64,000 nt of DNA, from NCBI GenBank assembly GCA_046330315.1, contig JAXLSZ010000007.1:62001-126000 (forward strand), given 5' to 3'. Of the stretch, positions 1 through 7,432 are shown piece after piece. The notes under the pieces were generated by a model. It saw only the letters and a program-made list of their open reading frames with translations. It was not told the DNA's origin and ran no database searches. Each line of letters opens with the position of its first letter. Within the stretch, counting starts at the first letter, position 1. Both the position numbers and the translations under genes were made by a program. The DNA comes from JAXLSZ01 sp046330315 (lineage in GTDB: Bacteria > Actinomycetota > Thermoleophilia > Solirubrobacterales > 70-9).

Positions 1-757
1 CGCCGTAGGCCTCCCGCATCACCTCGCCGATCGAGACCAGGGTGTCGAGACCGACGAAGTCCGAGAGGGTCAACGGTCCCATCGGGTGGCTCGCCCCCGC
101 CTTCATGCCCGTGTCGATGTCCTCGATCGAGCCGATCCCCTCCTCGTAGCCGCGGATCGCGTCGAACAGGTAGGGGACGAGCAGGCGGTTGACGATGAAG
201 CCGCGGTTGTCGCCGGCGGCGACCGTCGTCTTGCCGAGCTTCTCGCCGAGCTCGAAGCCGAGGTCGTAGGCCTGCTGGGAGGTCTGCTCGGCGCGGACCA
301 CCTCGAGCAGAGGCATCACCTGGGCCGGGTTGAAGAAGTGCAGACCCAGGAAGCGCTCCGGGCGCCCCGTCTCCTCGGCCTGGCGGGCGACCGGAAGCGA
401 GGAGGTGTTGGAGGCGAAGTAGGCCCCGTCCTTGGCTATCGAGTCCACCTCGCGCCACATCTCCAGCTTCATCTCGAGATCCTCGGTGATCGCCTCGATG
501 AGCAGGTCGCAGTCCGCGAGGTCGGCGTAGTCGAGCGTGCCCCGGATCCGCCCGCGGACCCCGTCCGCGTCCTCCTGGGAGAGCTTCCCCTTCTCGACCG
601 CCCTGGCGAGCTGCTTCTCGATCTTGCCGATGCCGCCGTCGAGCTTCTCCTGGGAGACCTCGCGGACCACGACGTCCCATCCGGCCTGGGCGCAGATCTG
701 GGTGATCCCGTGACCCATCAGCCCGCAGCCAAGAACGCCTACCTTCTCGATCTCCAC
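1..757 (-). CDS. 3-hydroxybutyryl-CoA dehydrogenase (partial, C-terminus outside window)
   Basis: NAD(P)-dependent 3-hydroxyacyl-CoA dehydrogenase that interconverts 3-hydroxybutyryl-CoA and acetoacetyl-CoA in the cytoplasm. About 252 residues are visible; the family is usually 280-290, so the C-terminal dimer domain is cut by the window edge. The N-terminal Rossmann motif G10-C-G12-LM-G15 is clear. The catalytic set is present: SNTSS around residues 116-120, His140 in the HFFNP motif and Glu152. The start is GTG at 757, preceded by a GAGGAG-type ribosome binding site. A paralogue lies at 21932-22813. In this window it could serve acetyl-CoA assimilation (with ccr at 40.6 kb) or fatty-acid and glutarate breakdown. 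The family is certain, the pathway is inferred. Confidence 0.93.
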   Translation of the reverse strand, partial: MEIEKVGVLGCGLMGHGITQICAQAGWDVVVREVSQEKLDGGIGKIEKQLARAVEKGKLSQEDADGVRGRIRGTLDYADLADCDLLIEAITEDLEMKLEMWREVDSIAKDGAYFASNTSSLPVARQAEETGRPERFLGLHFFNPAQVMPLLEVVRAEQTSQQAYDLGFELGEKLGKTTVAAGDNRGFIVNRLLVPYLFDAIRGYEEGIGSIEDIDTGMKAGASHPMGPLTLSDFVGLDTLVSIGEVMREAYG

Positions 758-804
758 TCTCGCTCCTCGATCCGTTTGAACTGGAAGGCCGCGCAGCCTA
801 ATGC

Positions 805-1203
805 CTAGGCGGCCGGCGACGGCGGCGCGGGGCTCTCGACGCCGAGGCGGCGCGCCATCTCCTCGGCCAGCGCGTGCATGCCGCTCATCGGCCGCACCAT
901 GACCATCATCTCGTCGATCAGGCCATCCTCGCCGAAGTGAAGGATGTCCACCCCGTTCAGCTCGCGGTCTCCGACCCTCGCCTCGAAGACCAGCACGGCG
1001 GTGTCGCCCGTCTCGACCTGATCGGCGTAGCGGAAGTCCTCGAAGACCGCCACCACCGTGCTCAGCAGCACCCGCAGCGCGTCGATCCCCTCGTAGGGCT
1101 TGAAGACGACCGGGCTGCGGAAGACCACGCCCGGCGAGAAGAGCTCCTCCATTTCGGAGAAGTCCTTCGACTCGGCGGCCCTGCGGAACCTGTCGCTCCT
1201 CAT
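805..1203 (-). CDS. SnoaL/NTF2-like small protein
   Basis: A 132-residue protein with the look of the SnoaL-like NTF2 fold: an N-terminal helix (FRRAAESKDFSEMEELF), a 'VVFRSPVVFKPYEG' strand region and a C-terminal beta sheet ending in an acidic 'GLIDEMMVMVRP'. Such proteins are small cone-shaped enzymes or ligand binders, and the substrate cannot be read from sequence. I chose ATG at 1203 rather than the slightly upstream start because a TAGGGT hexamer (1211-1216, minus strand) ends 7 nt before it, as expected for a leaderless transcript. The tail is Pro/Ala-rich. It sits between two acyl-CoA enzymes on the same strand, which may be incidental. Confidence 0.75.
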   Translation of the reverse strand: MRSDRFRRAAESKDFSEMEELFSPGVVFRSPVVFKPYEGIDALRVLLSTVVAVFEDFRYADQVETGDTAVLVFEARVGDRELNGVDILHFGEDGLIDEMMVMVRPMSGMHALAEEMARRLGVESPAPPSPAA

Positions 1204-1213
1204 GCCGGCCACC

Positions 1214-2158
1214 CTACCCGGCCGGGTCCCAATCCACCGGGCCGGCCCGCAGCAGGTGGGCGCCGAGCGGGCGGCCGAGGACCTCCTGCGCCGCCCGGGA
1301 TGCGGCGAGAAGCGCCCCGAGATCCACTCCCGTCGCTATCCCCATCTCGTCGAGCATCGAGACGACGTCCTCGGTGGAGACGTTGCCGGTGCTGCCCGGG
1401 GGGACCGGGCAGCCCCCCAGCTCGCCGAAGCTCGACTCGAAGGAGTCCACGCCCTCCTCCAGCGCCGCGAGCACGTTCGCGAGCCCCTGGCCCCGGGTGT
1501 TGTGGAAGTGGGCGGTCAGCTCCGCGCCCCCGCCGGAGCCGGCCCCGAGCCGGTCGCGTGCGGCGGCGAAGAACTCCCGCACCTGGCGGGGATTCGCCAT
1601 CCCGGTGGTGTCGCCGAAGCCGATCTCCTCGCAGCCCGCTGCGGCGAGCCGCTCGGCGATGGCGAGCACCCGTCCCGCCGGCACCTGCCCCTCGTAGGGA
1701 CAGCCGAAGGAGGTCGCGATCACACCCTCGCGGCGCAGGCCCGCCTCGCCGGCGGCCGCCAGCACCTCCTCGAGCCCGGCCAGGGACTCCGACACGGAGC
1801 GGTTGACGTTGCGGCGGTTGTGGGTCTCCGAGGCCGAGAGGAAGACGCTGACCTCGTCGAACCTCTCGCGCATCTCCAGGGCCCGCTCGAGGCCTCTCAT
1901 GTTCGGGATCAGCACCGAGAGGGAGACGCCTTCGCGGCGCTGGATCCCGGCCAGCACCTCGGCAGCGTCGGCGAGCTGGGGGATGACGTCGGGGCGCACG
2001 AACGAGGTGACCTCGAGCCGTCTCAGCCCCGCCGCCGTCAGCAGGTCGATCAACCGGACCTTCTCCTCGGTCGGGATGACTTCGGGCTCGTTCTGGAAGC
2101 CGTCCCGCGGTCCGACCTCGCGGATCCGCACAGAGTCGGGGATCCCGCTCATCGCCAT
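1214..2158 (-). CDS. mvaB: hydroxymethylglutaryl-CoA lyase-like enzyme
   Basis: A TIM-barrel lyase of the HMG-CoA lyase/DRE-metallolyase family, 314 residues. Visible family marks are the N-terminal GPRDGFQNE motif (catalytic Arg-Asp), the metal-binding His-x-His in AHFHNTRG, and the HMGL signature cysteine in ELGGCPVPPGSTGN. The expected reaction is cleavage of HMG-CoA into acetyl-CoA and acetoacetate at the end of leucine catabolism; a related 3-hydroxy-3-acyl-CoA lyase role cannot be excluded. ATG at 2158 (MAMSGIPDSV) or at 2152 gives a family-length protein, while the longer upstream reading is low-complexity. The next gene on the strand starts only about 10 bp downstream. Confidence 0.88.
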   Translation of the reverse strand: MAMSGIPDSVRIREVGPRDGFQNEPEVIPTEEKVRLIDLLTAAGLRRLEVTSFVRPDVIPQLADAAEVLAGIQRREGVSLSVLIPNMRGLERALEMRERFDEVSVFLSASETHNRRNVNRSVSESLAGLEEVLAAAGEAGLRREGVIATSFGCPYEGQVPAGRVLAIAERLAAAGCEEIGFGDTTGMANPRQVREFFAAARDRLGAGSGGGAELTAHFHNTRGQGLANVLAALEEGVDSFESSFGELGGCPVPPGSTGNVSTEDVVSMLDEMGIATGVDLGALLAASRAAQEVLGRPLGAHLLRAGPVDWDPAG

Positions 2159-2280
2159 CGGGAACTGCCGGGTCGGCTCTCGCGCACGGCCTGAGGATAT
2201 TCCGAGCGCCGCCCCATCTCGCGCCCGAGGCCCGCACCGCCACTCACCGGACCGGTACGTCCCAGGCCAGCGACCCCAGC

Positions 2281-2413
2281 CGCCGCTCACTTGCCCCTCG
2301 TGCCCGGCGTGCCAGGCCACAGACCCCAGCCGCCGCTCACTTGCCCCTCGTGCCCGGCGTGCCAGGCCACAGATCCCAGCCGCCGCTCACTTGCCCCTCG
2401 TGCCCGGCGTGCC
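2281..2413. repeat. 50-bp tandem repeat, about 2.7 copies, derived from the 3' end of the DUF559 gene
   Basis: Units start at 2281, 2331 and 2381 and are nearly identical. The last one overlaps the final codons and stop of the AbiEi/DUF559 gene at 2387-3334. The other copies therefore repeat that gene's C-terminal coding sequence and stop codon in the gap before the HMG-CoA-lyase-like gene. There are no spacers, so it is not a CRISPR array. Confidence 0.9.
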
Positions 2414-3334
2414 GGTGCGCGCCATCACCTCCGCGATGGTCGAGACCACCCGTCCCGGCTCACCGAATACCTGCGCGTGGGTGAACCTGAGGGCGGTCAG
2501 GCCCGCCCTCGTGTGTGCCTGGTCCCTGATCCGGTCCCTCGCCTGCTGCGCGGGGGTGCGGTGGTACCGCAGCCCATCCGTCTCGACCACGAGGCCGAGG
2601 TCCGCCCAGAAGAAGTCCACGCGAAAGCCGTTGAGCACTCGCCCGGTCTCCGGCGCAGGCAGGTTCGCGTCCCTGAGGATCGCCAGGAATCGGCGCTCGA
2701 GCTCGGAGTCGGTGACCGCAAAGGTGTCGCGATCGAGGAGGCGGCAGAGCCGGGCGACGCCGGGACGGCCCTGAAACCGGCCCAGCGAGGACCTCAGCGC
2801 GGCGGAGCTCAGCAGGCCCAGCTTGTCCGCCTCGCCGACCGCCCGCTCCAACCTCGACAGGGAAAGGCGGGCGGAAATGTCGACCAGGGTCAGAAGCGGG
2901 GACGTCAGGGGCACGCCGCTCAGGGTCCTCAAGTGCTCGCCGGGGAGGCGCCGGCGCCGGTGAACGCGGATCCCGGGAGCGCGGGGACCCCGACCGGCAT
3001 CCACCGAGACCTCGATCCGCTCCCGGCCCGTGCGGGTCCGCCCGGCGCCCGGCGCGAACCCCCAGGCCTCCGCTGCGCTGCCGTGGCTGAGGACCGCACC
3101 GGCGCCACACCGCAGGACCGCCGCCATCCACCTGCCCTCCCTGCTGAGCTCGGGCCTTCCGACCGCGTAGACGCCCCGGTGAACCCGGTGGAGTCTCCCG
3201 GTCGCGACCCGGTGCACGATCGCCGCGGAGTCGAGACCCAGCTCGAGCAGCTGCCTCCTCGACACCACCCCGTGCTGCCGCTTGGCCAGCGACCAGGCGC
3301 CGGACCCCTTTCCGTGTGAAGTTTCGGTGCCCAT
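2387..3334 (-). CDS. AbiEi-type winged-helix plus DUF559 nuclease-fold protein
   Basis: A 315-residue protein in two parts. Residues about 10-60 (LAKRQHGVVSRRQLLELGL ... HRVHRGVYAVG) match the AbiEi-type N-terminal winged helix seen in type IV antitoxins. Residues about 215-305 match DUF559, a Vsr-like PD-(D/E)XK fold, with Asp in VDFFW and Glu in VVETDGLRYH. This architecture is common in actinobacteria and usually occurs alone; no AbiEii toxin lies next to it. ATG at 3334 is chosen because the longer upstream reading is low-complexity repeat. A DNA-binding or nuclease function is inferred, the role unknown. Its 3' end is tandemly copied downstream. Confidence 0.8.
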   Translation of the reverse strand: MGTETSHGKGSGAWSLAKRQHGVVSRRQLLELGLDSAAIVHRVATGRLHRVHRGVYAVGRPELSREGRWMAAVLRCGAGAVLSHGSAAEAWGFAPGAGRTRTGRERIEVSVDAGRGPRAPGIRVHRRRRLPGEHLRTLSGVPLTSPLLTLVDISARLSLSRLERAVGEADKLGLLSSAALRSSLGRFQGRPGVARLCRLLDRDTFAVTDSELERRFLAILRDANLPAPETGRVLNGFRVDFFWADLGLVVETDGLRYHRTPAQQARDRIRDQAHTRAGLTALRFTHAQVFGEPGRVVSTIAEVMARTGTPGTRGK

Positions 3335-3405
3335 GGCAGAAAAAGTCCACACACCCCGACCTTCTCCCCCGCTCGACCCGGCCAATGGTGCAGGGACCGA
3401 AGACG

Positions 3406-3560
3406 CCCGTGGCCGGGGGGGTCGGCGCGCCCAGCCCGTGGCCGGGGGGGTCGGCGCGCCCAGCTCGTGGCCGGGGGGGTCGGCGCGCCCAGCCCGTGGC
3501 CGGGGGGTCGGCACGCCCGTGCCCCGGGGGGTGGGCGCGGCCGTGCCCGGGGGGTGGGCG
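3406..3560. repeat. 29-bp G-rich tandem repeat in a divergent promoter region
   Basis: The 319-bp gap between the divergent DUF559 gene and the SDR contains four units of 29 bp starting near 3408, 3437, 3466 and 3495. Each carries a run of six or seven G and a GGCGCGCC block. Two degenerate units follow up to about 3560. The G runs on the plus strand make a G-quadruplex possible. Apart from the SDR -10 hexamer at 3640-3645 nothing else is visible in this gap. Confidence 0.88.
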
Positions 3561-3653
3561 CGGCTCTTGGCGGGGCGCGGCGCGAACACTCCGGCGGCCC
3601 GGGCGGACCGGGGCCCGAGCAACGCGAGGGCGCAACGGATAGGGTGCGCGGCC

Positions 3654-4481
3654 GTGAGCCTTGCGGGCAAGACGATGATCATGTCGGGGGGAAGCCGCGG
3701 CATCGGGCTGGCGATCGCCGTGCGGGCCGCGCAGCAGGGCGCCAACGTCGCCCTGCTGGCCAAGACCGCCGAGCCGCACCCAAAGCTGCCGGGCACGATC
3801 TACACAGCGGCCGAGGAGATCGAGGCCGCGGGCGGCAAGGCGCTGCCGATCGTCGGCGACGTCCGCGACGACGAGGCCGTGGAGAACGCCGTGACCCGGG
3901 CGGCCGAGGAGTTCAGCGGGATCGACATCTGCGTCAACAACGCCAGCGCGATCGACCTGCGCTCCACGGAGCAGATCGACATGAAGCGCTACGACCTCAT
4001 GCAGGACATCAACTGCCGCGGGACCTTCGTGCTCAGCCGGTCGTGCATCCCCCACCTGCGCGAGGCCGAGAACCCCCACATCCTCACCCTCTCCCCCCCG
4101 ATCAACCTCAGCCCGAAGTGGGCGGGCGGGCAGCTCGCCTACACGATCGCCAAGTACGGGATGAGCCTCTGCACCCTGGGATTGGCCGAGGAGCTGCGCG
4201 GGGACGGGATCGCCGCCAACTCGCTGTGGCCGAGGACGGTGATCGCCACCGCCGCGGTCCAGAACCTGCTGGGGGGCGACGAGGCGATGGCCCGCTCGCG
4301 CCGCCCCGAGATCCTCGCCGACGCGGCCGCCGCGATCTTCGCCCGGCCCAGCCGGGAGGCGACCGGCAACTTCTACATCGATGACGAGGTGCTCGCCGAG
4401 GAGGGGATCACGGACCTCTCGGGCTACGGGTACGGCGGCGCGGAGTCCGAGCTGCTGCCCGACCTCTTCCTCGACGAGTAG
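3654..4481 (+). CDS. short-chain dehydrogenase/reductase, HSDL2-like
   Basis: A 275-residue classical SDR. The nucleotide-binding motif is SGGSRGIGLAIA near the N-terminus, followed by the NNAS motif and the catalytic YTIAK near residue 160. The segment LSPPINLSPKW and the C-terminal half (WPRTVIATAAVQNLLGG, NFYIDDEVL) are typical of the hydroxysteroid dehydrogenase-like-2 subgroup, whose members act on acyl or terpenoid alcohols; the substrate is unknown. GTG at 3654 is chosen because a TAGGGT hexamer (3640-3645) ends 8 nt before it, suggesting a leaderless mRNA. Upstream in-frame sequence is repeat. It converges on fgd. Confidence 0.88.
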   Translation: MSLAGKTMIMSGGSRGIGLAIAVRAAQQGANVALLAKTAEPHPKLPGTIYTAAEEIEAAGGKALPIVGDVRDDEAVENAVTRAAEEFSGIDICVNNASAIDLRSTEQIDMKRYDLMQDINCRGTFVLSRSCIPHLREAENPHILTLSPPINLSPKWAGGQLAYTIAKYGMSLCTLGLAEELRGDGIAANSLWPRTVIATAAVQNLLGGDEAMARSRRPEILADAAAAIFARPSREATGNFYIDDEVLAEEGITDLSGYGYGGAESELLPDLFLDE

Positions 4482-4570
4482 CGCCGAGAGGGCGCCCGGT
4501 CGGCCAGGGACGGCTCGCCCCGGGGGTCCGGCGTGGCCTCAGGCTCGGCGGCCCGTCGCGGCGCCTTGGC

Positions 4571-5572
4571 TCAGCCGGCCCGCTCGCGCAGCGGCGGGAG
4601 CACGTCCCGGGCGAACTGGCGCAGGAAGCGGGCCTGGTCCTCTCCGGGTGCGTGGATCACCAGGTCCTCGAAGCCGAGGTCCAGATAGGCGCCGATCCTC
4701 TCCGCGACCTCCTCGGGGTCGCTGGAGACGATGAAGCGGGTGTGGGCGTTCTCGGCGTTGGCGTCGGCCACCCGCTCCATCTCGATCGGATCCTCGATCC
4801 CCTCCTTCTGCTCGGGGCGCAGCGCCAGCGCCGCCCACCATCGGCAGGCATCGTGCGCGTAGGCCACGTCCTCGTCGTAGGAGACCTTCACCTCGATCAT
4901 CCGCCGGATCGAGGCGGGGTCGCGCCCTGCCGCCTCGGCCCCCTCCACGACCTTGCCGAGCAGGGTCCCGTAGAGCTCGGGATCCTTGCCGCTGGTGCAG
5001 ATGAAGCCGTCGCCGACCCGCCCGGCGAGCTTCGCGGCGAGCGGCCCCGAGGCGGCCACGAAGATGGGCACCGGCTGCTCGGGCCGGTCGTAGATCGTCG
5101 CCCTCGAGGCCTTGTAGTACTCGCCCTCGAAGTCCACCCGTTCCTCGGTCCACAGGCGGCGGATCAGCCCGATCGCCTCCGCCAGCCTCATCCGCCGCTC
5201 CTTGCGGCCGGGGAACTCCTCTCCGGTCGCCGGGGTCTCGTTCATCGCCTCGCCGGAGCCGACGCCGAGGAAGATCCGCCCCGGGTACATTGCCCCGAGG
5301 GTCCCGAACGCCTGGGCGACGATCGAAGGGTGGTAGCGAAGGGTCGGCGTCAGCACGCTGGTCCCGAGCACGGCGCTCCCGGTCGCCTGGGCAGCCGAGC
5401 CCAGCCAGGTCAGCGCCGACGGTCCGTGGCCGCCGTGGTGGCGCCAGGGCTGGAAGTGGTCGGAGACGGCGACGATGTCGAGGCCCAGCCGCTCGGCCTC
5501 CACCGAGAGGTCGAGCAGGCGCCGGGGACCGAACTGCTCGGCCGATGCCTTGTATCCGATCCTCACGCTCAC
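4571..5572 (-). CDS. fgd: F420-dependent glucose-6-phosphate dehydrogenase (LLM family)
   Basis: A 333-residue luciferase-like TIM barrel that closely resembles mycobacterial Fgd1 along its whole length, starting with IGYKASAEQFGPR. It oxidises glucose-6-phosphate to 6-phosphogluconolactone and reduces F420, supplying F420H2. The active-site set is present: Glu12, His39 and Trp43 in DHFQPW, and Glu108 in GVGSGEAMNE. The phosphate-site lysines fall in ICTSGKDPELY and IEVKVSYD. A related F420-dependent alcohol dehydrogenase is the main alternative. The start is GTG with an AAGAGATGAGA-like ribosome binding site upstream. The F420 biosynthesis genes lie at 24-30 kb, so the cofactor is made locally. 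Confidence 0.9.
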   Translation of the reverse strand: MSVRIGYKASAEQFGPRRLLDLSVEAERLGLDIVAVSDHFQPWRHHGGHGPSALTWLGSAAQATGSAVLGTSVLTPTLRYHPSIVAQAFGTLGAMYPGRIFLGVGSGEAMNETPATGEEFPGRKERRMRLAEAIGLIRRLWTEERVDFEGEYYKASRATIYDRPEQPVPIFVAASGPLAAKLAGRVGDGFICTSGKDPELYGTLLGKVVEGAEAAGRDPASIRRMIEVKVSYDEDVAYAHDACRWWAALALRPEQKEGIEDPIEMERVADANAENAHTRFIVSSDPEEVAERIGAYLDLGFEDLVIHAPGEDQARFLRQFARDVLPPLRERAG

Positions 5573-5695
5573 TCTCTCATCTCTTCATGGCCCCGACCAC
5601 CTACTCATTCTCCCTCGCTCGCTGCCTTCAAACCATTCCAAGAGCCAATGAAGAGACTGGAAAGCATTCTAATCTCGGCCCAGCCTCTGCGTCGC

Positions 5696-6658
5696 TCAGA
5701 AAGCCAGATTGCGGCCATCGAACACCTCGCTTACGGACTCGTCGATGAAGATACGCCGAATCGAGTCGCTCAAGAGGATGTCGCAGGACAGGACCCGAAC
5801 GTTGTCCGGGGCGCCGACTCGCAGCGGGATGGTATCGGTCACCACGACCTGTTCGAAGGGCGCCGCGGCGAGGTTCTCGAAAGCGTCGCCGCTGAAGATG
5901 CCGTGTGTCGCAGCCGCGTACACGCGGGCTGCCCCGGCCTGAGCCAGGGTCTCTCCCCCAACCCGCAGCGTTTCCGCAGTGTCGATGATGTCGTCCACGA
6001 TGATCGCCGTCTTGCCGGTGACGTCCCCAACCAGCTCCGTCGACTCCGCCTCCCCGTCCCCGCGGTGGCCCGGAGCGAGGATCGCCAGGCCCGCCCCGAT
6101 CACGTCAGCGAACTTCTTGTTGAGCTTGGCCCTGCCAGCATCCGGAGCCACGACCACGAGGCTCCCTCCCAGCTCGAGGTCGGCGACGTGGCGGCAAAGC
6201 ATGGTCATCGCGGTCATGTGGTCGACGGGCACGCTGAAGAACCCCTGCATTTGGCCCGTATGCAGGTCCATGGTCAGCACCCTGTCCACGCCCGCCGCCT
6301 CGAGGAGGCGGGCCACCAGGCGGGCCGAGATCGGCTCTCTCGGAGCGCTCTTCTTGTCCTGTCGCGAGTAGCCGAACCACGGGCTCACCGCGATCACCCG
6401 GTGGGCGCTCGCCCCCACCGCAGCGTCAACCATCACGAGAAGCTCCATTAGAGCGTCGTTCGTGCTGAGACCCGCCTCGGGGTTCCCGCAGGTCGGCTGA
6501 ATCAGGAAGACGTCGGCGCCGCGAACCGACTCGCCAAGCCGGCAATAGACCTCGGAATCCGAGAAGGTCCGCAACTCGACCGGACCAAGCTGGAGCCCGA
6601 GCCTAGCGGCGATCGCTTCGGCGAGACTGGGGTTGACTCTGCCGCTGTAGAGCATCAT
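5696..6658 (-). CDS. prs: ribose-phosphate pyrophosphokinase (PRPP synthetase)
   Basis: A 320-residue PRPP synthetase that makes PRPP from ribose-5-phosphate and ATP. The PRPP-synthetase signature DLHTGQMQGFFSVPVDH is at residues 131-147, with active-site His133. The PRPP-binding loop IIVDDIIDTAETL is at residues 219-231. RTFSDSEVY and PWFGYSRQD replace the usual FADGE and PYFGYARQD segments. The start is the first of two adjacent ATG codons at 6658, with a GGGAAG ribosome binding site; the longer upstream reading is spurious. It follows the nicotinamide phosphoribosyltransferase and ribokinase genes on the same strand, so a dedicated supply of PRPP for NMN synthesis is a reasonable inference. 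It may also be the cell's general Prs. Confidence 0.92.
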   Translation of the reverse strand: MMLYSGRVNPSLAEAIAARLGLQLGPVELRTFSDSEVYCRLGESVRGADVFLIQPTCGNPEAGLSTNDALMELLVMVDAAVGASAHRVIAVSPWFGYSRQDKKSAPREPISARLVARLLEAAGVDRVLTMDLHTGQMQGFFSVPVDHMTAMTMLCRHVADLELGGSLVVVAPDAGRAKLNKKFADVIGAGLAILAPGHRGDGEAESTELVGDVTGKTAIIVDDIIDTAETLRVGGETLAQAGAARVYAAATHGIFSGDAFENLAAAPFEQVVVTDTIPLRVGAPDNVRVLSCDILLSDSIRRIFIDESVSEVFDGRNLAF

Positions 6659-6717
6659 CCGCTTCCCATACCCCGCCCGCGCGCTGCTGCGGGCCGGCCG
6701 GGGGCGGGGCGGAGCGC

Positions 6718-7371
6718 TCACGCAGACCTGGTGCTCTCGGTCGCGGTGCCTGAGATCAAGCGGCGCCCCGCGGCGTAGGCATCTCTGAGGTCCAACCCCT
6801 CGTACTCGACCGCCGCGACGTCCCGGAGGCTCGCGGTCGCGTTGACGGCGACCGTGTGGACGAGGGTTTCGAACAGAGGGATGTCCGAGGAGGAGTCCCC
6901 GTAGGCAACCGTCTCTCCGGGGCCAAGCCGGTAACGCCGCATCAGACCCCTGGCGACCTCCACCTTGGATTCCGGGGTCAGCACCAGGGCCGGGTCGGGC
7001 AGGACACCCGCCTGAACCTCCGCCGCGTGCGCGGACCCCAAGCCCCAGCGCATCAACCGGTCGGCGAAGAACTTGGGCGAGAGCGTGATCACTGCGCTGT
7101 GTTCTCCGCGCTGGGCGATGTCCGACCACACCTCCCGGATTCCGGAGATCCACTCCACCCGCTCAAAGACTGCATCGACGTCCTCGTCTCTCATCCCCTC
7201 CCAAAGCGGGAGGCAGAGCTCGTAAAACTCGACGTGACCCACCTCGCCGACGGCCCAGGCCGCCTCGATCTCGCTGACCGCCTCAATCTCGCCCATCTGC
7301 CTCGACAGTTCCAGGCATGCGGAGCCCGGAAGCAGCGTGCCGTCCATGTCGAAGATGTGCAGTTTGCTCAT
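6718..7371 (-). CDS. HAD-superfamily phosphatase, SerB-like
   Basis: A 217-residue haloacid-dehalogenase-type phosphatase of subfamily IB. All four motifs are visible: DMDGTLL at residues 8-14 (nucleophile Asp8, Asp10), a Ser/Thr in ITLSPKFF, Lys in PESKVEVA and GDSSSDIPLF. The substrate is not evident; phosphoserine or a nucleotide phosphate are possible. It lies between nadV and prs, all on the minus strand, but a strong hairpin at 7388-7425 separates it from nadV. I start it at ATG 7371 because the family begins with the strand leading into DMDGT; the upstream in-frame ATG lies within the hairpin. Confidence 0.87.
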   Translation of the reverse strand: MSKLHIFDMDGTLLPGSACLELSRQMGEIEAVSEIEAAWAVGEVGHVEFYELCLPLWEGMRDEDVDAVFERVEWISGIREVWSDIAQRGEHSAVITLSPKFFADRLMRWGLGSAHAAEVQAGVLPDPALVLTPESKVEVARGLMRRYRLGPGETVAYGDSSSDIPLFETLVHTVAVNATASLRDVAAVEYEGLDLRDAYAAGRRLISGTATESTRSA

Positions 7372-7387
7372 CTCGCAGGCGGCTCCG

Positions 7388-7425
7388 GATGCCCGCCGCA
7401 CAAACCTCGGGGTGCGGCGGGCATC
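7388..7425. terminator. hairpin, probable terminator of nadV
   Basis: Perfect 13-bp arms at 7388-7400 and 7413-7425 flank a 12-nt loop just after the nadV stop codon. There is no U-tract, as is common for actinobacterial terminators. Confidence 0.7.
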
Positions 7426-7432
7426 GCGCTCC

